Notes under the pieces: generated by a model
Told to the model about the DNA's origin: nothing
Seen by the model: only the letters and a program-made list of their open reading frames with translations
Databases searched by the model: none
In this document: in pieces, positions 6,930 through 12,615 of the stretch
Position numbering within the stretch: position 1 is the first letter of the stretch
Layout of the letters: the number at the start of each line of letters is the position of its first letter
Program-made: the position numbers and the translations under genes
Virus record (IMG/VR): IMGVR_UViG_3300027847_000409
Span: 1-21,313 of that record
Direction: 5' to 3' (one strand)
Length of the DNA: 21,313 bases
Origin: a virus

Positions 6930-6946
6930 ATAGGGGGCTATGACCA

Positions 6947-7083
6947 TCACGAGGGGGGACTTTGATATACCCCCCAGATACATCTACGAGAATTAACTCG
7001 TCTCTGCGTTCCTCGTGAATTCCCTGGATGAATCTGGAAAGGAAAAGATATATCTTCTAGTAATATCTCGTCCACCCATCCAG
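6947..7083 (+). repeat. Nested inverted repeats in the early leader
   Basis: Four inverted repeats are visible. TCACGAGG (6947-6954) faces CCTCGTGA (7011-7018) and encloses G6/C6 (6953-6958 with 6970-6975) and ACGAG/CTCGT (6986-6990 with 6997-7001), which could make a three-way junction. Further on, CTGGATG (7024-7030) faces CATCCAG (7077-7083) around the palindrome AAGATATATCTT (7045-7056). They lie between the predicted transcription start and RNA element 1. Function is unknown and the fold is by eye. Confidence 0.45.
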
Positions 7084-7105
7084 TATCTTCTTCGTAGTAA
7101 ACAAA

Positions 7106-7151
7106 AGTGTACGTACGGTCACAAGTGGTGAGCCGTCCAAGTACGTACACT
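7106..7151 (+). promoter_or_regulatory. Structured leader RNA element, copy 1
   Basis: A perfect 11-bp stem, AGTGTACGTAC (7106-7116) with GTACGTACACT (7141-7151), closes a 24-base core reading GGTCACAAGTGG then TGAGCCGTCCAA. The core can form an inner helix GG-UCAC/GUGA-G-CC with loop AAGUG. It lies 21 bases before the start codon of the gene at 7173, between the stem and whose ATG an AAGGAG box stands. A second copy at 7851 keeps the core and pairs the stem through compensatory changes. I do not recognise it as a known riboswitch class. Confidence 0.75.
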
Positions 7152-7172
7152 AAAAGGTTCAAGGAGATTAAC

Positions 7173-7463
7173 ATGAATAATAAATCTTATACTATCTACG
7201 AAGATGTAGACTGGCATAATAATGAGGATGACATGATGCCTCATATGCTTTCAATTAAACATGAACGAGGACATAACATCCTATCTCTCTATAGAGAGAT
7301 AGGATGGGACTGGTTCTCTGATGGTACTGTTAACTTCAAAGTCACCTTAGACCATCCTAAAAATAAAGACTGGAGCTACATGGTACACACCCCTTGTCAT
7401 ATTAAACTTGCAGAGTACTATGCCGGTGACTATCGTCCTGCTCACTACATGGTGACATTCTAA
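7173..7463 (+). CDS. Early protein of unknown function, 96 aa
   Basis: The protein begins MNNKSYTIYEDVDWHNNEDD and contains SIKHERGHNILSLYREIGWDWFSDGTVNF and HPKNKDWSYMVHTPCHIKLAEYYAGDY. It is soluble, rich in aromatic, His and Asp residues, and has no motif I recognise. The frame is open upstream through RNA element 1, but the ATG at 7173 is chosen because AAGGAG lies seven bases before it. Its TAA overlaps the next ATG (TAATG). Position first in the early block suggests a host-takeover or anti-defence function, which is inference only. Confidence 0.85.
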   Translation: MNNKSYTIYEDVDWHNNEDDMMPHMLSIKHERGHNILSLYREIGWDWFSDGTVNFKVTLDHPKNKDWSYMVHTPCHIKLAEYYAGDYRPAHYMVTF

Positions 7464-7744
7464 TGCTTTTAATTAAATTCATTATCCATAACCCATCATA
7501 TCCTAATGAGATAGCTGTCTATGACGGTTATCCTGACCATTCCCCTTCGTTCGTCCCGGATGAAGGACACGACTATCACGGAGAGTTCCCGATGCCGGAA
7601 TACAGCCAAGAGTTCTTAGTAGCAGGTAGAACTTGGCCGAACTTACTCATGGGAACAATAACATCTGATGACAGTGATGACCCTTGGTTATCAGGTTATA
7701 TGCAAGGAGAAGAGTTGAGTGTAGACTTTTATGACCATATCTAA
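7463..7744 (+). CDS. Early protein of unknown function, 93 aa
   Basis: The protein starts MLLIKFIIHNPSYPNEIAVYDGYPDH and is strongly acidic afterwards, with EGHDYHGEFPMPEYSQEF and TSDDSDDPW. No family is recognised. Its start overlaps the preceding stop and its stop overlaps the next start, both as TAATG, so three genes are stitched into one coupled unit. The acidic surface would suit a DNA mimic or protein-binding inhibitor, as many early phage proteins are, but nothing in the sequence proves that. Confidence 0.82.
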   Translation: MLLIKFIIHNPSYPNEIAVYDGYPDHSPSFVPDEGHDYHGEFPMPEYSQEFLVAGRTWPNLLMGTITSDDSDDPWLSGYMQGEELSVDFYDHI

Positions 7745-7821
7745 TGGATATGCTAGACCTGCAAGTACTCTGGATGTTCGCTATCATCTTGCTACTGTTG
7801 GTGTCATCATTTTTCAGGTAA
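7744..7821 (+). CDS. 25-aa membrane microprotein
   Basis: The frame reads MDMLDLQVLWMFAIILLLLV then SSFFR and stops. It starts on the TAATG overlap with the 93-residue gene and contains one hydrophobic segment (LWMFAIILLLLVSSFF), an acidic N-terminus and an Arg at the end, as expected of a single-span protein with N-out or N-in undecided. No separate ribosome binding site is needed if translation is coupled. Its function is unknown; small early membrane proteins of phages often act on host membranes. At this size the coding call is moderate. Confidence 0.58.
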   Translation: MDMLDLQVLWMFAIILLLLVSSFFR

Positions 7822-7850
7822 CACCCCAGTCCTATCTACCAGCAAACAAA

Positions 7851-7896
7851 AGTGTGTGTACGGTCACAAGTGGCGAACCGTCCAAGTACACACACT
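7851..7896 (+). promoter_or_regulatory. Structured leader RNA element, copy 2
   Basis: AGTGTGTGTAC (7851-7861) pairs perfectly with GTACACACACT (7886-7896) around a 24-base core, GGTCACAAGTGG then CGAACCGTCCAA, that differs from copy 1 at only two positions. Both copies are preceded by AACAAA. Relative to copy 1 the 5' arm has GT for AC and the 3' arm AC for GT, so two base pairs change while pairing is kept. The element ends 25 bases before the ATG of the gene at 7922, with AAGGAG between. Confidence 0.75.
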
Positions 7897-7921
7897 CAAG
7901 TAAGTAAAAAAGGAGTTTAAT

Positions 7922-8098
7922 ATGAGTTATAAAGAGATTAAAGACTTTACTTTAGTTCAAGATTGCAATGCTATCTTCGACTTAGCATGTCGTGGTCGTA
8001 TCAGTCATGAGCTAGCAGAGAATTTAGTACTGGAACTGCTGTACGCAGACACCAGTACTAGAAAATCGGGTGATGACCTACATCAACAAGGAGATTAA
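7922..8098 (+). CDS. Early protein of unknown function, 58 aa
   Basis: The product reads MSYKEIKDFTLVQDCNAIFD, continues LACRGRISHELAENLVLELL and ends DDLHQQGD. It looks like a small all-helical soluble protein. AAAAAGGAG stands before its ATG, which directly follows RNA element 2. Its last codons (AACAAGGAGATTAA) supply the ribosome binding site of the next gene, whose ATG begins two bases after this stop. I do not recognise a family. Confidence 0.8.
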   Translation: MSYKEIKDFTLVQDCNAIFDLACRGRISHELAENLVLELLYADTSTRKSGDDLHQQGD

Positions 8099-8099
8099 T

Positions 8100-8819
8100 A
8101 TGCCTAGTACCAAACATACATACGGAGATGTTACTGATGTGCTATCAATAGATAGTACAAAGCAACCTCTTCTACACTTTGCACAAGGATTCACACTACA
8201 TGACTCCGAGTGGACAGAACATGAGAATCTACAATTTCATGTATCCAAATCATACGCTCAATACAAAGATGGAGCTATGATTAAAGAATATAATGGTCGT
8301 ACATATAAGTATGATGTTGCCATTGTACCATCTAATGCCTATCTACAGGTACTACTTGATTCCATGCAAGGAATTTATTCTGTTAAGTTAGGAGTTAAGA
8401 ATAGAATCATAGATGGCTCTCGTAAATACGAGAAAGAGAATGCTAGTTTCATAGAAAACCTATCTAGACTTGATGCTAGTAACAATCCAATCAGAGGCTA
8501 TAGCATGAAACCGGCAACTGAACTTGAATTCATAGCTAACTATAAAGCTGTGAATCATATATCAGATGATGACTATGGTTTCATGCCTCTATATTTCATA
8601 GATTCTATCAACTCTCTGTTCTCTCGTAACCTTCAGAGATTACAGTGGGCTAAAACTACTAGTGATGACACCATAAAATCTAAACAATTGAATCAGTTTA
8701 TAGCTGACTTCATATACGTTTGGAATGAACCATTGATATCTTACACTGCTAATAAAGATAGTAAGATACTACCAACTAGAACTACCGTTAGTAACTCCGT
8801 TACAAACGTAGGATTCTAG
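8100..8819 (+). CDS. Early protein of unknown function, 239 aa
   Basis: This is the largest gene of the early block. It begins MPSTKHTYGDVTDVLSIDST and includes NGRTYKYDVAIVPSNAYLQVLLDSMQGIYSVKLGVKNR, a central Asn/Ser-rich part and a C-terminal helix LNQFIADFIYVWNEPLISY. There is no signal peptide, membrane segment or motif I recognise. The frame is open ten codons further upstream, but AAGGAG sits six bases before the ATG at 8100. It is the last gene before a strong terminator. Confidence 0.88.
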   Translation: MPSTKHTYGDVTDVLSIDSTKQPLLHFAQGFTLHDSEWTEHENLQFHVSKSYAQYKDGAMIKEYNGRTYKYDVAIVPSNAYLQVLLDSMQGIYSVKLGVKNRIIDGSRKYEKENASFIENLSRLDASNNPIRGYSMKPATELEFIANYKAVNHISDDDYGFMPLYFIDSINSLFSRNLQRLQWAKTTSDDTIKSKQLNQFIADFIYVWNEPLISYTANKDSKILPTRTTVSNSVTNVGF

Positions 8820-8826
8820 ACTATCC

Positions 8827-8871
8827 AGAGAGAGTAGGATTTATTCCTACTCTCTTTCCTATTTTTTTTTT
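8827..8871 (+). terminator. Intrinsic terminator ending the early block
   Basis: AGAGAGTAGGA (8829-8839) pairs perfectly with TCCTACTCTCT (8845-8855) around the loop TTTAT, and two more weak pairs extend the base. After six bases a run of ten T follows (8862-8871). It lies eight bases after the 239-residue gene. On the opposite strand the hairpin is preceded by A10, but no leftward gene ends there. Confidence 0.88.
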
Positions 8872-8925
8872 ATTATCTAGCTCTCTATTGTAAGATAAGA
8901 AGACAGCTAGAAGGAGGTTAATAAC

Positions 8926-9105
8926 ATGAATGATATGAATCAAAGGATGATGATACTACTGCGTTATATATCAGAGTATCTTGCATCAGAAGAGAATACC
9001 AAGCATAAGCAACGTCATGTGATGGATGCTATGGCAGACTTTACTGACGTAATAAAGAAGGAGATTAAAGATGAAAGACAAAAAGCTAAAAGCATTACAA
9101 AATAG
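8926..9105 (+). CDS. Small helical protein of unknown function, 59 aa
   Basis: The frame reads MNDMNQRMMILLRYISEYLA, continues SEENTKHKQRHVMDAMADFT and ends KKEIKDERQKAKSITK. AAGGAGG lies eight bases before its ATG. It is the first gene after the early terminator, and it overlaps the next gene by 35 bases in another frame. The helical pattern and basic C-terminus are all that can be said; no family is recognised. Confidence 0.78.
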   Translation: MNDMNQRMMILLRYISEYLASEENTKHKQRHVMDAMADFTDVIKKEIKDERQKAKSITK

Positions 9106-9307
9106 CTGGACTAAAAGACAGCTAGCTACATTTATCTACGAAGAACTACACACAGACGTGCTTAGTCACATAGTAGATAAGAAGTACGAGGCTTTAGCTA
9201 AGGATATATCTATGGCATACATCACCACTCTGACAAAGACAGAGATGGTGGTGATGCTGGATAACCTAGACTTTAGACTAGAACCTGAACCAGGCAAGGA
9301 GGTATAG
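9071..9307 (+). CDS. Protein of unknown function, 78 aa
   Basis: The product starts MKDKKLKALQNSWTKRQLATFIYEELHTDVL and ends MLDNLDFRLEPEPGKEV. It is predicted to be helical, basic at the N-terminus and acidic at the C-terminus, without membrane segments. AAGGAG is eight bases upstream of the ATG. The last codons (GGCAAGGAGGTATAG) provide the ribosome binding site for the next gene. Placement ahead of the AAA+ gene is its only functional hint. Confidence 0.82.
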   Translation: MKDKKLKALQNSWTKRQLATFIYEELHTDVLSHIVDKKYEALAKDISMAYITTLTKTEMVVMLDNLDFRLEPEPGKEV

Positions 9308-9308
9308 C

Positions 9309-9509
9309 ATGGCAGAATATGTACAAGACCATGAAGACAAGGAAGAAGACATAGTTAATCCCCCACCTACACTAGAGGAGGACCAAGAAGAAGAGAATCC
9401 TGATACCCTATATAAAGACAATCAGAAACTCTTGAACGTAAGTATAAGAAATCTAAGAAAGCTACATGAATTCATGTTAGCGAGGATGGTGAAACGTGGA
9501 CGTAAATAA
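9309..9509 (+). CDS. Acidic small protein, 66 aa
   Basis: The N-terminal half is very acidic (MAEYVQDHEDKEEDIVNPPPTLEEDQEEENPD) and the C-terminal half is basic and helical (LRKLHEFMLARMVKRGRK). AGGAGG precedes the ATG at 9309. The end overlaps the AAA+ ATPase gene by 14 bases. The charge split suggests an adaptor or regulator that binds a partner through one half, which is speculative. No family is recognised. Confidence 0.8.
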   Translation: MAEYVQDHEDKEEDIVNPPPTLEEDQEEENPDTLYKDNQKLLNVSIRNLRKLHEFMLARMVKRGRK

Positions 9510-10572
9510 AGAGATAGCACTCGAAGCCTGTAAAGTACAGCAAGACATAGGATTGCTGGACTCTAAGATTCCAGTGCTAGTAGGGAAGACAAGTTCAGGC
9601 AAGACATACTGGATACAACATGAGCTAGCTGACAAGCTAGAGCTACCTGTAGTTAAGATACTACTACAGAATGAACAAGCAGATGAGGTACTAGGTTATC
9701 CTAAGTTCATGGGTAATGACCAACTAGAGTTTCTTAAGCCAGCATGGTGGACGGATACACCTAGTATCTTCTTCTTTGATGAGCTTGATAAATCAAGAGA
9801 TGAGTTACATGCATCTATACTCACTCTATTACGTGAAGGTACCATACGTGGACGTGCCCTACCTAAGGGTAGTGTTATCATCTGTGCTATGAATGAGTCC
9901 GACTATTTATCTGACCCATTAAAAGCTAGATGTTTATTCTTACCCTTTGAGTATGGTCAACGTGGTATAGAAGACAGGACACTAACACAAGTAAGTGATT
10001 ACTTACAATCCTTTGTACTACCAGTTGAGTTACCTACTCAAGCTATAGTACCAGAGAATCTACACTACTTAGATAAGTACCAGAGTATAGACCCTAACAT
10101 ACTGAGTAATAATAATAAGCTACGCTCATTATGTTATGGCTTGTTCCCGCCTAAGAATGTACTCCCTATCATGGGTATACTATCTAAGCTAACAGACCTA
10201 GACTATGTCCAGTTAATAAAGGATGACAAGCTATTGGATACGTTCATTAAATCTATAAGTACTGTGCATGATGGGCATAGACATTTCATAGAGTTCCTTA
10301 AAGTATGGGATGATGACCAGAGTACACGTCAACTGGATGAGTTAGTTACTAAGTTCAGTGATAGTAATGCAGAAGACCTAGTAAAATTCTATGAGCTATG
10401 TCATGATGCCTGGCTAGATGACATACCTAACATAGGTAATCATGTATTCAATAAGACAGCAGTAAAAAGTCTAGGAGAACACATGAGATATATACTTAGA
10501 GATTTATCTGAAGATGTAGATACAAAACTACAAGAGTCCTCTATCTCTTGGGATGAAAAAGATGCAAAGTAA
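9496..10572 (+). CDS. MoxR-type AAA+ ATPase
   Basis: The 358-residue protein carries Walker A GKTSSGKT (G30-T37), Walker B IFFFDELDKS (D95, E96), a sensor-1 Asn in IICAMNESD (N133) and an Arg-containing LKARCLFLPF (R145), in the compact order of MoxR/CbbQ-like AAA+ proteins. A C-terminal helical region follows. Such ATPases act with VWA-domain partners in remodelling or metal-cofactor insertion; a VWA protein lies two genes downstream. The start is a GTG at 9496 inside the end of the previous gene with GAGGATGG upstream, and no better start exists before the P-loop. The target substrate in phage infection is unknown. Confidence 0.88.
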   Translation: MDVNKEIALEACKVQQDIGLLDSKIPVLVGKTSSGKTYWIQHELADKLELPVVKILLQNEQADEVLGYPKFMGNDQLEFLKPAWWTDTPSIFFFDELDKSRDELHASILTLLREGTIRGRALPKGSVIICAMNESDYLSDPLKARCLFLPFEYGQRGIEDRTLTQVSDYLQSFVLPVELPTQAIVPENLHYLDKYQSIDPNILSNNNKLRSLCYGLFPPKNVLPIMGILSKLTDLDYVQLIKDDKLLDTFIKSISTVHDGHRHFIEFLKVWDDDQSTRQLDELVTKFSDSNAEDLVKFYELCHDAWLDDIPNIGNHVFNKTAVKSLGEHMRYILRDLSEDVDTKLQESSISWDEKDAK

Positions 10573-11389
10573 TCCGGGGTATAATAACCTACACTATGCA
10601 GGTATATGTCCTATAGTTACACATGAGGAGACAGGTGTATCTTTTCCTGTTGTTACTCTATCTCAATACAATAAACTTATGTATGCTAGTGACATACCAG
10701 GTAATTGTATAAACCTAAAGCATCCTGACTTCAACTATGATATGCCTATATCTAAGCATGAGCATGTCAAGAAGACAGATGTTCAGTGTATAGTAGGTGC
10801 AAGAATAATGACATCTGCTAATTATAGTAACTACACTCATCTAAATATACATAACCTACAACAAACATATTACTGGGATTATAAAGAGAATATGATACCT
10901 AGTAATATAGGTTATGTACGACACCCTAATGAGACACTAACAATGAACTGGAAGACAAGGAATAATCGAGATTTTATATATCGTGAGAAGGGATACAAAC
11001 ATCTATCAGTCATGTATATTACACGCAAGAATGGCTTGATTAATCATGATATATATTTCAGATGGTGCCATGAAACTGGCTTACCTTTTCCAGAAGATAT
11101 GGTACATACTAGTGAAGACCTAGACGTTGCTCTATCTACCATCAAGGGCATAGGCCATAGCATGAAGAGTAGCTACTCAGCTCTAGGTCTTATAGATAGT
11201 ATACGTAAGAAGAAGGTATACCCTTGGGCTATACCTTTTATCTCTGGTACCAGAAAGAATATCAAGAAGGAAGACATTAAAGTATTTAGCAGGATGTCTA
11301 AATCCTCAGCTAAAAGGCCATGGACTATCATGACCTACACTAAAAGATTAGACAGGAGGTTAAAACGTGCAAGAAATAGACATAAATAA
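10553..11389 (+). CDS. Protein of unknown function between AAA+ and VWA genes, 278 aa
   Basis: No family is recognised. The N-terminal part contains LHYAGICPIVTHEETGVSFPVVTLSQYNKLM, the middle is rich in Asn, Tyr and His, and the C-terminus is basic (SAKRPWTIMTYTKRLDRRLKRARNRHK), which could bind nucleic acid. Its start overlaps the AAA+ gene by 20 bases; the ATG at 10562, three codons in, is an alternative start. It also overlaps the VWA gene at its 3' end, so all three are probably translated together and may form one system. Confidence 0.85.
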   Translation: MKKMQSNPGYNNLHYAGICPIVTHEETGVSFPVVTLSQYNKLMYASDIPGNCINLKHPDFNYDMPISKHEHVKKTDVQCIVGARIMTSANYSNYTHLNIHNLQQTYYWDYKENMIPSNIGYVRHPNETLTMNWKTRNNRDFIYREKGYKHLSVMYITRKNGLINHDIYFRWCHETGLPFPEDMVHTSEDLDVALSTIKGIGHSMKSSYSALGLIDSIRKKKVYPWAIPFISGTRKNIKKEDIKVFSRMSKSSAKRPWTIMTYTKRLDRRLKRARNRHK

Positions 11390-12563
11390 ATACGTTACCT
11401 TTGGTAAAGAAGATGCATGGATAAGCTATCAGTTAGACAGGTGTAAAATTCTTACTGATGATACAACTAGTGCTCCGGCCTACTGTTACGCAGAGCATGG
11501 AGTATTCTGTATCTTTATAGCTAAAGATTATATAGTAAAAGGAGGTAAGGTACTAGTTGAGTTACTTAAACATGAGCTAGCTCACGGTTACTTCGGGCAC
11601 TTGAGGTACATGAAGGGTAGAGAGAAGCATAAACAATTACTTAACGTATTGTTTGACTGCTCTATACATGTGAATGCAGCTGATGCTACTACTCTTAGTA
11701 CCATTGGTGATATCTGTACCTATGACTCAATTAAGTTACCTATCCTTCCTCCTCTCGTACTATATGAGAAGCTTAAAAAGGAAATGGATAACAAGACTCT
11801 TGATATGTTCTTAGATAATAATCTTTCTGATGTACTATGGAAACAGAAAGCTATCAGTGAACTAGAGAATCAAGTTATACATAGGACAATGGATGAAGGG
11901 ATACAAGAGGCTGAGCGTGATGGTCATGTAGCTCCGGATAGCTATGGTTCGGGCCCGGGTACTGGCTCTAACCTAGGTACTGACATAGATGTACTGAAAG
12001 AAGCTACTCCTGATTGGATACACCAACTCAAGAAGTTTCTTCTTAATAGTATAGCAAAGCATAAGAGTCCTAGTTGGCACAGAGAGGCAAGGAATCTTAC
12101 TCATCCTGATATACTCAAGAGAGGCTATGCTCCTAGTACGTCTAAAGGTAGATGCCTGTTTGCTATAGATTGTTCATGGTCTATGAACCCTAGGTATGTA
12201 TCTCAGGCTGTATCTGTACTACTACATTGTACTGAGCATGAGGATATAGAAGGTTCAGCTGTGTTCTTTGATAGTAAGGTATCAAAGAGAGTATCTCTGA
12301 GAAATAAAGCAGAGATAATAACCCTAGCTCAAGAACGAGGAGGTGGTACTAGCTTACAACCTGTAATAGATTATGCTAGACCTGATGACCTAGTTGTATT
12401 CTATACTGATGGATGGTTTGATAGGTGTGACTCTTCTAGATTACAGAGACCACCTATCTGTGTCATCACTCCCAATGGTACTACCTCTACTGTAGAACGT
12501 AGTATGCCTGACTGGAAGATAATACAAATTGAAAATGAAACTGACTGGACTGAACCAGTATGA
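11367..12563 (+). CDS. HExxH metallopeptidase-like / VWA-domain protein
   Basis: The N-terminal domain has a zinc-peptidase signature HELAHGYFGH (H69, E70, H73, H78) followed by LFDCSIHVNAAD, the layout of the DUF2201 N-terminal domain. The C-terminal domain is von Willebrand A-like with a full MIDAS: DCSWS (D268, S270, S272), GGGTS (T328) and YTDG (D348). A Gly/Ser-rich linker (DSYGSGPGTGSNLG) lies between. MoxR ATPases are commonly encoded beside such proteins, as here. The start is a GTG with AGGAGGT seven bases upstream. Whether peptidase activity is retained cannot be told, but the motif is intact. Confidence 0.85.
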   Translation: MQEIDINKYVTFGKEDAWISYQLDRCKILTDDTTSAPAYCYAEHGVFCIFIAKDYIVKGGKVLVELLKHELAHGYFGHLRYMKGREKHKQLLNVLFDCSIHVNAADATTLSTIGDICTYDSIKLPILPPLVLYEKLKKEMDNKTLDMFLDNNLSDVLWKQKAISELENQVIHRTMDEGIQEAERDGHVAPDSYGSGPGTGSNLGTDIDVLKEATPDWIHQLKKFLLNSIAKHKSPSWHREARNLTHPDILKRGYAPSTSKGRCLFAIDCSWSMNPRYVSQAVSVLLHCTEHEDIEGSAVFFDSKVSKRVSLRNKAEIITLAQERGGGTSLQPVIDYARPDDLVVFYTDGWFDRCDSSRLQRPPICVITPNGTTSTVERSMPDWKIIQIENETDWTEPV

Positions 12564-12599
12564 ACACTTGCAAGCACATGGCAAGTGTGATATACTGGT
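12554..12599 (+). other. Two-part hairpin between VWA and helicase genes
   Basis: ACCAGTAT (12554-12561) pairs with ATACTGGT (12592-12599), and inside it ACACTTGC (12564-12571) pairs with GCAAGTGT (12581-12588) around a nine-base loop, giving 16 Watson-Crick pairs with one small internal loop. The VWA stop codon (12561-12563) lies in the stem, and the helicase ribosome binding site starts just after it. No T-tract follows, so simple termination is unlikely. Confidence 0.62.
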
Positions 12600-12615
12600 G
12601 AAGGAGGAGAATGCG

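Larger units (their letters stand above)
6596..7172. promoter_or_regulatory. Divergent control region between late and early blocks
   Basis: This roughly 580-base stretch has no convincing gene on either strand. It separates the leftward block starting at 6595 from the rightward block starting at 7173. It holds the best promoter candidates of the window on both strands, a 20-bp palindrome, an AT-rich core with several TATACT/TATAAT-like words (6690-6930), an inverted repeat TAACTA/TAGTTA (6807-6822), a TGGATATCCA palindrome (6773-6782), and a structured leader ending in RNA element 1. It could also house an origin, but I see no clear iteron array. Confidence 0.7.

Noticed and set aside
6690-6930. 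Iteron-type replication origin in the control region
   Set aside because: Several TATACT-like words recur but are not evenly spaced or of one sequence; promoters explain them better.
6940-6996. 18-codon plus-strand frame (MTITRGDFDIPPRYIYEN) just after the early promoter
   Set aside because: The predicted transcript would start only about four bases before the ATG, leaving no ribosome binding site, and the segment is better explained by inverted repeats. A leader peptide remains conceivable.
7107-7172. N-terminal extension of the first early gene through RNA element 1
   Set aside because: The frame is open there by chance. AAGGAG precedes the ATG at 7173, and the upstream bases are explained by the conserved stem and core.
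6947-7174. Minus-strand frame of 75 codons in the control region
   Set aside because: It has no ribosome binding site, starts antisense to the first early ATG, and runs through RNA element 1 and the inverted repeats.
12554-12599. Reading the VWA/helicase hairpin as an intrinsic terminator
   Set aside because: No T-tract follows; the next bases are the helicase ribosome binding site.
12529-12615. Extended N-terminus of the helicase
   Set aside because: It would overlap the VWA gene and the hairpin and has no ribosome binding site, while GGAGGAG precedes the ATG at 12616.
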